64,000 bases of DNA from Alloscardovia venturai (GTDB taxonomy: Bacteria > Actinomycetota > Actinomycetes > Actinomycetales > Bifidobacteriaceae). Position 1 is the stretch's first letter, and the number at the start of each line of letters is the position of its first letter. The DNA is taken from positions 310,001-374,000 of the forward strand of contig NZ_JBHTHQ010000021.1 of the NCBI RefSeq assembly GCF_042676605.1, in the 5' to 3' direction. Shown piece after piece: positions 10,082 to 18,945 of this stretch. The translations under genes and the position numbers were made by a program. Below the pieces are notes generated by a model that was given only the letters and a program-made list of their open reading frames with translations, was not told where the DNA came from and did no database searches.

Positions 10082-10108
10082 TATAATCGCTATAATCTCT
10101 ATAATCTC
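10082..10108. repeat. three 9-bp tandem repeats (TATAATCKC)
   Basis: Three head-to-tail 9-mers, TATAATCGC, TATAATCTC and TATAATCTC, fill part of the 90-bp gap between aroC and aroKB. Each unit carries a perfect TATAAT on the plus strand, but no plus-strand gene follows. Confidence 0.7.
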
Positions 10109-10122
10109 GGCTTAGTCGTGGC

Positions 10123-11313
10123 TTATTGCAAGTATTCCGGCCAACTTGCCACATAAGATTTTATATTTCGCTGTGTTTCATCAATGCTATCCCCGCCAAA
10201 CTTCTCGAGAACGTACTGTGCCAGTGTCAATCGGACCATTGCTTCAGCGACAACTGCTGCTGCAGGGACAGCCGTAGCATCAGAGCGTTGATGAATAGCT
10301 GTAGCATCCTGCCCCGTTACGACATTAACCGTACGCAAAGCTCGTGGGAGAGAAGAAATTGGTTTCATGGCTGCACGCACACGAATTGGCTCGCCGTTCG
10401 ACATCGACCCTTCTATGCCTCCAGCACGATTACTCAGACGGCGAATTCTGCCATTCTCTCGCACAATCTCATCATGTGCTGCAGACCCTGGACGATCCGC
10501 TTCTTTAAATCCATCACCGATTTCTACGCCTTTGATAGCCTGAATCCCCATAAGTGCGGAGGCGAGAGCAGCATCCAGACGACGATCAGACTCTACATAA
10601 GTACCTACTCCCGCTGGAACTCCATAAGCGATGACTTCAATAACTCCACCGAGCGTGTCACCTGACTTCTTCGCTTCATCTATGCGAGCCTTCATACGTG
10701 CCTCTGCGCCCTTGTCAAGAGTGCGAGTAGGTGATGCGTCTAATGCTTCACAATCCTCAGGTAGCGGTAGTGGATTATCCTCAGAAACGTACTCACCGCC
10801 AATTGAAATTACGTGAGAGACAGTTTCGATACCTGCTACCTGCTTCAAAAAATTTGCAGCTACCTGCCCTAATGCCACTCGTGAGGCAGTTTCGCGCGCA
10901 GAAGAGCGCTCGAGAACAGGGCGTGCATCGGTAAACCCATACTTACGCATACCGGTAAGATCCGCATGACCTGGGCGAGGATTACTTAAAGCAGCGTTGC
11001 GTCCAGAATCGCTCAGCTGCACACCTTCCTCCAGTGGATCTGCACTCATAACCTCAGTCCACTTAGGCCATTCTGTATTGCCAATTTCAATAGCAATCGG
11101 TGATCCTAATGTCTTTCCGTGGCGTACCCCTGTAAGTAGTCTGACCTGATCTTGCTCGAATTTCATACGTGCGCCACGTCCATATCCAAGGCGACGTCGT
11201 GCAAGTGCTTGCCTAATATCTTCACTTGTAATCTCCACACCACTAGGCAGCCCCTCTATCATCGCCACAAGTGCTTCTCCGTGAGATTCACCTGCTGTTT
11301 GCCAACGTAACAT
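10123..11313 (-). CDS. aroC: chorismate synthase
   Basis: Last step of the common aromatic pathway, EPSP to chorismate, using reduced FMN. Seen: MLRWQTAGESHGEALVAM at the N-terminus, RRxGYGRGARM, NPRPGHADLTGMRKYG and SNRAGGIEGSMSNGEPI, all family signatures; 396 aa. ATG 11313 was chosen over an in-frame codon at 11340 because the family starts at this MLRW motif and a GAGGTG ribosome binding site lies upstream. Heads the aroC-aroKB-aroQ-aldolase unit. In related genomes aroE often sits beside this cluster; it is not present here. Confidence 0.96.
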   Translation of the reverse strand: MLRWQTAGESHGEALVAMIEGLPSGVEITSEDIRQALARRRLGYGRGARMKFEQDQVRLLTGVRHGKTLGSPIAIEIGNTEWPKWTEVMSADPLEEGVQLSDSGRNAALSNPRPGHADLTGMRKYGFTDARPVLERSSARETASRVALGQVAANFLKQVAGIETVSHVISIGGEYVSEDNPLPLPEDCEALDASPTRTLDKGAEARMKARIDEAKKSGDTLGGVIEVIAYGVPAGVGTYVESDRRLDAALASALMGIQAIKGVEIGDGFKEADRPGSAAHDEIVRENGRIRRLSNRAGGIEGSMSNGEPIRVRAAMKPISSLPRALRTVNVVTGQDATAIHQRSDATAVPAAAVVAEAMVRLTLAQYVLEKFGGDSIDETQRNIKSYVASWPEYLQ

Positions 11314-11366
11314 ATCACACCTCGCCTTGTGCGCCTGCACACGTTATATGTGCACGTCTGCGACTT

Positions 11367-11395
11367 TTGACGTGTTCACTTTCTCGTTCTAAGCT
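11367..11395 (+). promoter_or_regulatory. promoter of the prepilin peptidase gene, leaderless type
   Basis: TTGACG (11367-11372), 17-bp spacer, TAAGCT (11390-11395). The predicted start point is 11402, exactly the A of the ATG, and there is no Shine-Dalgarno. Confidence 0.55.
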
Positions 11396-11401
11396 TACAG
11401 A

Positions 11402-11869
11402 ATGGACTACCTTTCCGCAGTCGTAATGGTATTGCCTTGTTTACTAGGCGGACTCTTGCTTGCAATTCGCGATTTTTTCTTACGGAAAGTTTCTCGATTG
11501 CACATAATCCTACTCTTTATCATCCAATTTCTCTGGCTGAGTGCACTGATATTCTTACATCTCGCTCCATACCATATCGTTATTGATGCAACCACTTTTG
11601 CGATTGTTGCAGTAGCTATTCTCTTTATGTTTCATGTCATGTCGCATGGCGGGCTAGGGCTGGGAGATGTAACAGCAGGAAGTGCATTAGCGATAATCCT
11701 ATGTCCGTTATCAATTGACCACTGGTATGTCATTTTTATATGGCTATGCATTGCAAGTGTGTTAACTCTGCTAACTATGCTTATACGAAAAAAGCCAGAC
11801 TCAGCGTTTCTTCCTGCTCTATACCTTGGAGCAGTACTGACACTGAGTGTGGCTTCATCCATAATTTAG
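11402..11869 (+). CDS. A24-type prepilin peptidase-like membrane protein
   Basis: Small (155 aa) integral membrane aspartic protease-like protein. Seen: five to six hydrophobic helices, GGLGLGD ending at D89 (the GxGD motif of type IV prepilin peptidases and TadV/CpaA proteins) and a possible first catalytic Asp at D24. It lacks the N-terminal methylase domain, as do Tad-type peptidases. No pilin or Tad genes are nearby, so its substrates are elsewhere. It is a lone plus-strand gene between aroC and mltG, where related genomes often carry aroE. Confidence 0.65.
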   Translation: MDYLSAVVMVLPCLLGGLLLAIRDFFLRKVSRLHIILLFIIQFLWLSALIFLHLAPYHIVIDATTFAIVAVAILFMFHVMSHGGLGLGDVTAGSALAIILCPLSIDHWYVIFIWLCIASVLTLLTMLIRKKPDSAFLPALYLGAVLTLSVASSII

Positions 11870-11885
11870 TGATGTCCTGTGAGCG

Positions 11886-13139
11886 TTAGTGATTCGCTTC
11901 CCAGCTTTGGTATTCCTTTGAAAACTCTTGGAACTGCGACTCATCTGCTGTAAATTTTGTTTCTCCTGTTTCAAGGTTAACTGTTACAAAGTAAATCCAG
12001 TCTCCTTGCTCGGGGTTCATTACCGCCTTAATAGCATCGTCACTCGGCATATTGATAGGCGTAGGCGGTAATCCCTTGTTGATACGGTCATTGTACGGAT
12101 TCGACGCATCAGAAAGCTGAGAGACTGTCAGCTGCCGGGCATTAATTCCGAGGCTGTATGCGATGACGCTATCCATTCCTAGTGGCATATCTTGTGCAAG
12201 ACGATTCTCTATGACACGAGCAACTTTCCCGTAGTATTCAGAATGATTAACCTCACCTTCCACAATCGAAGCCTTACTCAATACTGTCTCATATTGGTCT
12301 TCAGAGACACCAAGAGACTGCAACTTTGCTATCCGCTTATTAACCATCTCAGCGAGAATGTCATGCGAACTTGTCTTGCTTTTAACGTTGTATGTGCCAG
12401 GCTCAAACCAGCCTTCCCACTTTCCTCCTGCAGCGTTTGGTAAAATTCCCGAGCCATCTGATGCCGTTAATGCATCGAAATCTTCTTGACTAAACTTCGT
12501 CATTTTTACTGCGGATGCGATGACCGTCTTAAGCGTTTCTCCTGGACGAACCACAAGCGATCCAGAAATTTTTGATGCGTCCGTAACTACTGTGACAACG
12601 TCTGCCGCCGCCATCTTTTTCTTTAAAGTAAAAGTTCCAGCCTGGAGCTTATTCTCAGCATGCGCACTGCTCACTGCACTTGTAAAAGCACCAACAGAGC
12701 GTATAACTCCCGCATTCACGAGCTTTTGAGCAAATTGCGCAGTACCCTCGCCTTCTTCAAACGTTACCTCCACACTACCGGAGCCTGGACCAGGATAGTC
12801 GAGGTTCTCTGCTGTACGAGTTGTACTTGCCTGCGTGGCACTACGGAGCTTATGCGTAAGTGCTACGCCACCAAAGCCTAAACCAACTATGAAAGCGATG
12901 ATAAGGATAGTGATGAGAATGCGCCTGCGACGTTTACGCCTCATCTTCTTTTTCAGTTCGCGCACTTGACGACGACGGTGCGGCGGTAGTGGCGGCGCTG
13001 CCTTATCGCGCTGAGCAACTAAATCCTGCTCAGTCGTAGTTTGTGAAACGAGATTTTGCGCTTCAGTGCTATGCTGCGAAAAGCCTACCTGTGAATCGTT
13101 CTGGTCGAACATATCAAATAAGTCTTGACTTTCAGCCAT
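11886..13139 (-). CDS. mltG: MltG-type endolytic peptidoglycan transglycosylase
   Basis: Membrane-anchored lytic transglycosylase that cuts nascent glycan strands and ends their polymerisation. Domains: about 70 aa acidic then very basic cytosolic N-terminus (RRRQVRELKKKMRRKRRRR), one membrane helix at about 73-92, LysM-like region, then the YceG/MltG catalytic domain with KASIVEGEVN (the catalytic Glu lies here) and the C-terminal ETGETKFTADESQFQEF. 417 aa. Begins 2 bp after ruvX. Confidence 0.93.
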   Translation of the reverse strand: MAESQDLFDMFDQNDSQVGFSQHSTEAQNLVSQTTTEQDLVAQRDKAAPPLPPHRRRQVRELKKKMRRKRRRRILITILIIAFIVGLGFGGVALTHKLRSATQASTTRTAENLDYPGPGSGSVEVTFEEGEGTAQFAQKLVNAGVIRSVGAFTSAVSSAHAENKLQAGTFTLKKKMAAADVVTVVTDASKISGSLVVRPGETLKTVIASAVKMTKFSQEDFDALTASDGSGILPNAAGGKWEGWFEPGTYNVKSKTSSHDILAEMVNKRIAKLQSLGVSEDQYETVLSKASIVEGEVNHSEYYGKVARVIENRLAQDMPLGMDSVIAYSLGINARQLTVSQLSDASNPYNDRINKGLPPTPINMPSDDAIKAVMNPEQGDWIYFVTVNLETGETKFTADESQFQEFSKEYQSWEANH

Positions 13140-13141
13140 CT

Positions 13142-13603
13142 TTACACCTTTGTCTCTTCGCTCTTATGCATTTCAAGAGCCTCTTGTAGAAGTATAACAG
13201 CAGCTTGACTATCGACGACAGAACGATGTTTGCGCATCCTAAGACCTGCATCAAGAAGCTGATTATGAGCACTTACAGATGTGAGACGCTCATCCATCAG
13301 AGTTACCTCTACACCTTCGATAAAATACTGAGCAAGCTTATTTCTCAAAACCGTAGCCCAACGCTTTGCCTTTTTTGCACTTTTCCCTTCAGACCCATCA
13401 AGCTGCAATGGATAGCCCACGATAACTTTGGAAACACCATTATCTTCGATAAGCGCTATGACGTCTTCAATGGCAAAAAAGTAATCTCCATTGACCTTAA
13501 TATGATCCTCAGGATGAGCGAGGAGTAAATCCGAATCACTCAGCGCAATTCCTACGCGAGCATTTCCAAGATCTACTCCCATCCAAATGTGACTATCACT
13601 CAA
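13142..13603 (-). CDS. ruvX: RuvX/YqgF Holliday-junction resolvase-like nuclease
   Basis: RNase H-fold nuclease of the YqgF family, implicated in 16S rRNA processing and junction resolution. Seen: MGVDLGNARVGIALSD with the first acidic residue, VIVGYPLQLDGSEGKSAK, and VTLMDERLTSVSAHNQL. The open frame runs much further upstream but only as a shadow of alaS. I place the start at TTG 13603 (153 aa): it clears the alaS stop and has an AAAGG about 9 nt ahead. ATG 13582 (146 aa) is the alternative. Confidence 0.88.
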   Translation of the reverse strand: MSDSHIWMGVDLGNARVGIALSDSDLLLAHPEDHIKVNGDYFFAIEDVIALIEDNGVSKVIVGYPLQLDGSEGKSAKKAKRWATVLRNKLAQYFIEGVEVTLMDERLTSVSAHNQLLDAGLRMRKHRSVVDSQAAVILLQEALEMHKSEETKV

Positions 13604-13619
13604 AGGCAGCCTTTTACCC

Positions 13620-16295
13620 CTAGTTACTTCTGACGTTGTCAGCCAAGGAAGCCAAAGCGGCATCAATCTTTGATGCATCTTGTCCACCGCCCTGAGCAAA
13701 GTCAGGCTTTCCGCCACCGCCACCACCGAGCATCTTCGATGCCTCGCGTACGAGATCGCCTGCTTTGATTCCCCTATCACGAGCGGTGTCATTCGTAGCA
13801 ACGATGACAATAGGGCTTCCGGAATCACCCACACCTGCCATAGCCACAACAACGGGCTTATCACTACCCAACTGTCCACGGACATCCATGACTGCAGCGC
13901 GAAGTGCATCTGGGGTACCGAATTGACCTACATTTGCAGTCACTGCTACTACAGGGTCGGAAGACTTTCGTGCTGCATCCACAAGAGATGGAATCTGCGA
14001 CTTAAGCTGTGTCTCATAGAGTGCAGCAAGCTTGCGATCCGATTCCTTGAGCTTTGCCATCAATGTTGCAATACGGTCGGTGAGCTCATCTGGACGTGCA
14101 TGCATTACATCGGATAGTTGAGATACAAGCGCGTGCTCGCGTGCGTGGAATTCATATGCCTTTTCGCCTACGACTGCATCCACTCGACGGACACCTGTAC
14201 CGACAGAGGACTCGCTCATCAAAGTAACAGCGCCAATCTTACCGACATGATCGATATGCGTGCCACCGCAAAGCTCTCGACTCCAGCCATCTTCGCCAAT
14301 CGACACGACACGTACGATGTCACCATATTTCTCGCCGAAGAGATGCATTGCGCCAAGAGCAATAGCATCGTCAAACTTCATTTCCTTGGTCGTTACTGCA
14401 AGGTTTTCGCGAAGTTTTTCATTCACGCGTGCTTCTACAGCGTTCATAGCCTGCTCGCTTGGTGCAGATGCCCATTGGAAATCGAAGCGTAAACGATTTG
14501 GAGCATCTTCCGAACCACGCTGAGTTGCCTGTGGACCAAGCTCCTCACGAAGCGCTTTATGCACCATGTGAGTTGCCGTATGTGACCTCGCAATTGCACC
14601 GCGACGGTCTACATCGATGGTTGCCGTCACCGCTGCATTCACAGTCAAAGTGCCTTCAGTCAGGCGTGCCTGATGAACAATGAGGTCCTTAATCGGCTTT
14701 TGTACATCGTCTACTTCCAACACCGCACCATCGTCAGAGAGAATTTCACCCTGATCGGCAAGCTGACCACCTGCTTGTGCATAGAACGGAGTGCGGTCAA
14801 GAATGACTTCGACGGTCGCAGGAGCAGTGACGGCTGGTACTGAACCCTTACCTTCCTGGATAATGCCAAGCACCCGCCCACGCGCAGACAAGTCCGTATA
14901 GCCAAGGAAGTCAATTGGAGATTCCAAAGTCTTCTTGACATCATCATAGACAGATAAATCAACGTTACCGCGTTTCTTCAGAGCATCTGCACGCGCGCGC
15001 GCCTTCTGTTCAGCCATTAATTCACGGAATGCAGTTTCGTCAACTTTGACACCCTGCTCAGCTGCCATCTCAAGCGTAAGCTCGATAGGGAAACCATACG
15101 TATCATGAAGCGCAAATGCATCTTCACCAGACACTTCAGTTCCCTTAGCCTTTGCCTTTGAAACTGCAACGTCAAGGATAGTTGTGCCATTGTCAAGTGT
15201 ACGACGGAATGCGTCCTCTTCACCATATGCTGCATTTTCGATATCAGCGAAAGAATCGTTCAACTGTGGATAGCTTGCATTCATAACGCTCTTAGACACA
15301 GGCATCAAGTGAGGAAGAACTTCTTCTTGGACACCGAGCATCTTCATAGAGCGCATAGTGCGGCGCAGAAGTCGACGAAGGACATAGCCGCGACCTTCGT
15401 TAGAAGGACGAACGCCATCTGACATAATCATCAATGCAGAACGAACGTGATCTGCTACAACTCGGAAACGAACATCGTTATCTTCATTCTCACCATACTT
15501 GAGGCCAGAGAGCTTCTCAGCTGCCTCGATGACGGGGAACATTTCGTCCGTCTCGTAAATGTTTTCTTTACCTTGAAGCAGGTATGCAACACGTTCGAGA
15601 CCCATACCTGTATCTATGTTCTTGTTTGCAAGCTCGCCGACAATGTGCAAATCGGTTTTGGACTTGACATTATCCACTTCGTAGTTTTCAAACACCAAAT
15701 CCCAAATCTCAGTGTAGCGGTTTTCATCAGCTATTGGGCCGCCTTCTTTGCCATACTGAGCACCGCGATCTACATAAATTTCTGAGCATGGACCGCCAGG
15801 ACCAGGACCACCCATAGTCCAGAAGTTATCTTCCATCCCCATGACCTGCATGTGCTCAGGATCCATACCCTCGTTACGCCAGATAGCGCGAGCCTCATCA
15901 TCGTCAGTAAAAGTAGTGACCCACAACTTTTCTGTGTCAAAGCCGTAGCCGCCCTGATCTTGAGGAGTTGTCAAAAGTTCCCACGCATAGTGGATAGCTT
16001 CTTCTTTAAAATAATCACCAAAAGAGAAGTTACCAAGCATCTGGAAGAAAGTGCCGTGGCGTGTGGTCTTACCCACTTCATCGATATCTAATGTACGAAC
16101 GCACTTTTGATTGCTCGTCACGCGGGACCGAGGGGGAGTCTGCTCACCCAAGAGATACGGTACAAATGGGACCATACCCGCAATGGTGAAAAGAGTCGTT
16201 GGATTAGGAGAAATCAAAGAGGCAGAAGGAAGAACCAAATGCCCCTGCTTCTCGAAATATCCTGTGTACCGTTTTGCGATTTCTGACGTGCGCAT
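13620..16295 (-). CDS. alaS: alanyl-tRNA synthetase
   Basis: Charges tRNA-Ala. 891 aa with the usual order: class II catalytic core from RTSEIAKRYTGYFEKQGH, tRNA-binding middle, editing domain with HTATHMVHKAL and CGGTHIDHVG (zinc-binding His/Cys), and a C-terminal DHHA1 domain with GGGGGGKPDFAQGGG. Second editing and C-terminal parts are complete. Sits between two small membrane genes and ruvX, the standard actinobacterial order. Confidence 0.97.
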   Translation of the reverse strand: MRTSEIAKRYTGYFEKQGHLVLPSASLISPNPTTLFTIAGMVPFVPYLLGEQTPPRSRVTSNQKCVRTLDIDEVGKTTRHGTFFQMLGNFSFGDYFKEEAIHYAWELLTTPQDQGGYGFDTEKLWVTTFTDDDEARAIWRNEGMDPEHMQVMGMEDNFWTMGGPGPGGPCSEIYVDRGAQYGKEGGPIADENRYTEIWDLVFENYEVDNVKSKTDLHIVGELANKNIDTGMGLERVAYLLQGKENIYETDEMFPVIEAAEKLSGLKYGENEDNDVRFRVVADHVRSALMIMSDGVRPSNEGRGYVLRRLLRRTMRSMKMLGVQEEVLPHLMPVSKSVMNASYPQLNDSFADIENAAYGEEDAFRRTLDNGTTILDVAVSKAKAKGTEVSGEDAFALHDTYGFPIELTLEMAAEQGVKVDETAFRELMAEQKARARADALKKRGNVDLSVYDDVKKTLESPIDFLGYTDLSARGRVLGIIQEGKGSVPAVTAPATVEVILDRTPFYAQAGGQLADQGEILSDDGAVLEVDDVQKPIKDLIVHQARLTEGTLTVNAAVTATIDVDRRGAIARSHTATHMVHKALREELGPQATQRGSEDAPNRLRFDFQWASAPSEQAMNAVEARVNEKLRENLAVTTKEMKFDDAIALGAMHLFGEKYGDIVRVVSIGEDGWSRELCGGTHIDHVGKIGAVTLMSESSVGTGVRRVDAVVGEKAYEFHAREHALVSQLSDVMHARPDELTDRIATLMAKLKESDRKLAALYETQLKSQIPSLVDAARKSSDPVVAVTANVGQFGTPDALRAAVMDVRGQLGSDKPVVVAMAGVGDSGSPIVIVATNDTARDRGIKAGDLVREASKMLGGGGGGKPDFAQGGGQDASKIDAALASLADNVRSN

Positions 16296-16315
16296 TGACG
16301 CGTATCTCCTTGAAT

Positions 16316-16558
16316 TTAACGATTGCCGAACTTCTCAGCGTAAGAATTGTTCATCTCTGCCTCTTTATCTGCGAAATTCTTCTTGAAATCTTCAACTAAA
16401 GAGCCAAGAGTTCTCAGGGCTACATTGTCTTGATCTGGTCCCAGAACGAATTCACGCGCCATGCGAGGCGTATGAGAACGAACGTAGCCAGAAGCTTTAC
16501 TCGCTACGACGAGACCCGTTGCAAGACCAGCACAAAACCAAAAGATGCGTTTGACCAT
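16316..16558 (-). CDS. small membrane-anchored protein of unknown function
   Basis: 80 aa: an N-terminal hydrophobic helix (FWFCAGLATGLVVASKASG) then a soluble tail with a charged helical segment. Its start codon overlaps the upstream stop codon (TAATG), so translation is coupled to the DUF948 gene. Equivalent short proteins occur at this spot beside alaS in many actinobacteria; no biochemical role is known to me. Confidence 0.75.
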   Translation of the reverse strand: MVKRIFWFCAGLATGLVVASKASGYVRSHTPRMAREFVLGPDQDNVALRTLGSLVEDFKKNFADKEAEMNNSYAEKFGNR

Positions 16559-16941
16559 TATTTCTCCTCTGCTTGGCTGTGGGCGCCGGACTTATGGAAG
16601 AATCCTTTAACCGTTTCTTGTACTGCATAGGCAGCAGAAGCTATCTTGATGACCGGCTTACCAAGTACTGCACCATACAAATCAGTCAATGCTCCTACAT
16701 TACGTGCCGTAGTTGAAGCAGCAGAAGAAATTTGATTGACATCTTCGAGAGACTGATTGACTTTCTTCACCGTATCAACACTCTCATCCAAAGCTGGAAT
16801 GGCATGATCTCCCGTATTTTTTACGGTATCAGCGATTTGATCAAACAACTTACCCAATCGGATAAGCGGATAAATCATGAAACCTGCAAGTACTGCAAAC
16901 ACTATCGCCGCAATCAAACTCGCAATCTGTCCGAGATCCAT
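16558..16941 (-). CDS. DUF948 domain membrane protein
   Basis: 127 aa with one N-terminal membrane helix (IASLIAAIVFAVLAGFMIYPL) followed by a long heptad-like helical region (DQIADTVKNTGDHAIPALDESVDTVKKVN), the layout of DUF948 proteins. Conserved next to alaS in actinobacteria, perhaps an envelope-associated coiled coil. First gene of a unit running DUF948 - small membrane protein - alaS - ruvX - mltG. Confidence 0.8.
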   Translation of the reverse strand: MDLGQIASLIAAIVFAVLAGFMIYPLIRLGKLFDQIADTVKNTGDHAIPALDESVDTVKKVNQSLEDVNQISSAASTTARNVGALTDLYGAVLGKPVIKIASAAYAVQETVKGFFHKSGAHSQAEEK

Positions 16942-17042
16942 GACACATCTCCTTGTGGTTTAAGACATACTTTTCCTAAGGCTACCACTAGGTATAGGCG
17001 GTAAACTTACTGGTCACGTCCTACTGGTTACATTCGTAATTG

Positions 17043-17729
17043 TTACTCGTTGTATCCTACGATAGCCATCGATTCATCAAAACTTTTCGCGTGAAGATTA
17101 AAATCTATGCGTGTAATGCTGCCGTTGGCAGGACGTTTCGCACAATCTATGTCAGCAGGAGCACTATCCTTAAAACGCTGGATAAGGCTGAGCAGCGTAT
17201 TCCCATGGGAAATGAGCAGCACGTTAGACTCATCATGAACACTACGTGACTTTGCGATGATGCCGAATCCTCGCTTAATTCTGTTCCAATATTCATCATC
17301 ATTTTCAGCATGATGGAAAGGATCAGCTTCCTTCAAAAAATCCTTGGTAGCGTACGGTCCAAACTTCTTAAGAATTTCAGCATAACTATAAGCACCATGA
17401 GGTGCCCCTGCTGCCCACCATGCTTCATTCATATCGCGACCTTCGAAATACCCGTAGAATTGCTCGCGAAACTCCATATGTACACTTGGTTCGAGCTTAC
17501 TAAACCGTGCAGCGACGTTACGCTGCAAAATCATGTCAAGAGTTTGCTGTGCCCGTGTAGTATCCGAGCAAAAAGCTGCATCGAATTTCACGTCAGCGAG
17601 TTTCTCACCTGCTTTTACAGCGTCATTCTTACCATTCTCAGTCAGCGGCGAGTTGCTCCATCCCTGAAGCCGGTTATATAAGTTGAAGTATGTCTGTCCA
17701 TGACGGACTAAATACAAATGAATAGCCAT
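17043..17729 (-). CDS. histidine phosphatase family protein
   Basis: Phosphoglycerate mutase-like fold. Seen: LYLVRHGQTYFN with the phospho-accepting His, RLQGWSNSPLTENG, and ISHGNT late in the sequence. About 228 aa from ATG 17729; an in-frame GTG lies two codons upstream. Substrate unknown; members include mutases, small-molecule and protein phosphatases. The internal region EQFYGYFEGRDMNEAWW is typical of the bifidobacterial branch. Confidence 0.88.
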   Translation of the reverse strand: MAIHLYLVRHGQTYFNLYNRLQGWSNSPLTENGKNDAVKAGEKLADVKFDAAFCSDTTRAQQTLDMILQRNVAARFSKLEPSVHMEFREQFYGYFEGRDMNEAWWAAGAPHGAYSYAEILKKFGPYATKDFLKEADPFHHAENDDEYWNRIKRGFGIIAKSRSVHDESNVLLISHGNTLLSLIQRFKDSAPADIDCAKRPANGSITRIDFNLHAKSFDESMAIVGYNE

Positions 17730-17745
17730 GAGCACTACTTTAGCG

Positions 17746-17774
17746 CTTACAAAGAGGTAACAAGGAGCTATACT
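17746..17774 (+). promoter_or_regulatory. promoter of the phage-holin-like membrane gene
   Basis: CTTACA (17746-17751), 17-bp spacer, TATACT (17769-17774), with the expected start about 17781, two nt before ATG 17783. An AAGGAG at 17763-17767 lies inside the spacer and would not be transcribed. Confidence 0.5.
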
Positions 17775-17782
17775 GGTGTGTC

Positions 17783-18148
17783 ATGACTAAATTTTTAACT
17801 CGCTGGGTCATTATGACTCTTGCCACTGCTATCACGGTGTGGCTCGTACCTGGACTACATATTGTTGGCAACAACAAATGGTTTGCTTATGCTGGATTTG
17901 CTTTATTTATGGCACTGATCAATGCCTCTATTAAGCCCTTTATGCAAGCGGTATCGCTGCCTTTAAGTATTTTATCCTTCGGATTGGTAGCGTTAATAGT
18001 AAATGCGGTATGCTTCGAACTTGCTGGCGCTCTCGCATCTGAGGTCCTTGGATTTGGCCTTGCCTCAGGCAGCTTTGGCTGGTCTTTAATGGGAGCAGTC
18101 GTTCTGTCTATTGTTTCAGGAATTTTGGGAATGCTCAATTTTGATTAA
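17783..18148 (+). CDS. phage holin family (YvlD-like) membrane protein
   Basis: 121 aa with four predicted membrane helices and the family pattern LINASIKPFMQAVSLPLSILSFGL and NAVCFELAGAL. Despite the family name (mycobacterial phage holin 4 superfamily) it is a common chromosomal protein with no known lytic role. Monocistronic: own promoter and a strong terminator about 55 bp downstream. Confidence 0.85.
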   Translation: MTKFLTRWVIMTLATAITVWLVPGLHIVGNNKWFAYAGFALFMALINASIKPFMQAVSLPLSILSFGLVALIVNAVCFELAGALASEVLGFGLASGSFGWSLMGAVVLSIVSGILGMLNFD

Positions 18149-18203
18149 GCGTTCTATAATTCCCTAATTCCCTTTGACTTGATTCATAGCTATTACAATT
18201 ATT

Positions 18204-18242
18204 AAAGACCGTCGCCTTGCACCAAGCCAAGCGACGGTCTTT
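18204..18242. terminator. bidirectional terminator
   Basis: 12-bp stem AAAGACCGTCGC / GCGACGGTCTTT, extendable by CTTG/CAAG, between convergent genes (holin-like, plus; rpsD, minus). The stem bases give A/T runs on both sides, so it can serve both strands. Confidence 0.85.
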
Positions 18243-18318
18243 GTGTATGTATGCCGCAATAAATGTTTTGCTTCTGCTGCAGTGTATTGCCGTGTAAACA
18301 GCAGAAGTACAGTTCTTT

Positions 18319-18945
18319 TTAACGAGAGTAGTGTTCGACCACGTACTGAATGTTTACAGTTACTGGAATCTCTTCTACTTCAGGCTTACGAGTCAAAGTA
18401 GCCTTAAGAGCTGCCAAGTTAACATCGAGGTAACCCGGAACTGCAGGGAGAACGTCGCGGTGTACACCTTCAGCTGCTGCCACGAATGGCTCCATGGTCT
18501 GGCTCTTTGGCTTAACCTGAATGGTTTGACCTGGCTTTACATGGTAGCTTGGGCGGTCCACGATGTTTCCGTCAACGAGAATGTGACGGTGAACGACGAA
18601 CTGACGTGCCTGTGCGGTAGTACGAGCAAAACCTGCACGCAATACAAGAGCATCAAGACGAGCTTCGAGGTTTACCAACATCGCGTTACCGGTCTGACCA
18701 GCTTCACGACGGGACTTTTCATAAATCGCACGCATCTGCTTCTCAGAGATGCCATACTGAGCACGCAGACGCTGCTTTTCACGCAAACGTACCGCATAAT
18801 CAGACTCTGCACGACGACGATCGCGACCATGTTCACCTGGACCATATGGGCGCTTTTCGAAGATGCGCTGAGCCTTAGGGGTTAAAGCGATGCCGAGAGC
18901 GCGAGAAAGACGCACCTGACGGCGTGCACGCTGTACCTTAGTCAT
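18319..18945 (-). CDS. rpsD: 30S ribosomal protein S4
   Basis: Primary 16S rRNA-binding protein that starts 30S assembly. 208 aa, full length: N-terminal basic RRQVRLSRALGIAL, the S4 RNA-binding domain LEARLDALVLRAGFARTTAQARQFVVHRHILVDG, C-terminal IPVTVNIQYVVEHYSR. Ribosome binding site GAAGGA 7 nt before ATG. In several bacteria S4 represses its own mRNA; the long folded leader described separately fits that. Confidence 0.97.
   Translation of the reverse strand: MTKVQRARRQVRLSRALGIALTPKAQRIFEKRPYGPGEHGRDRRRAESDYAVRLREKQRLRAQYGISEKQMRAIYEKSRREAGQTGNAMLVNLEARLDALVLRAGFARTTAQARQFVVHRHILVDGNIVDRPSYHVKPGQTIQVKPKSQTMEPFVAAAEGVHRDVLPAVPGYLDVNLAALKATLTRKPEVEEIPVTVNIQYVVEHYSR

Noticed and set aside
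13604..13909. N-terminal extension of ruvX
   Set aside because: The extra 102 codons run out of frame inside alaS and have no RuvX similarity.
17763..17767. AAGGAG as ribosome binding site for the gene at 17783
   Set aside because: It is about 15 nt from the ATG and lies inside the promoter spacer, upstream of the predicted start point.
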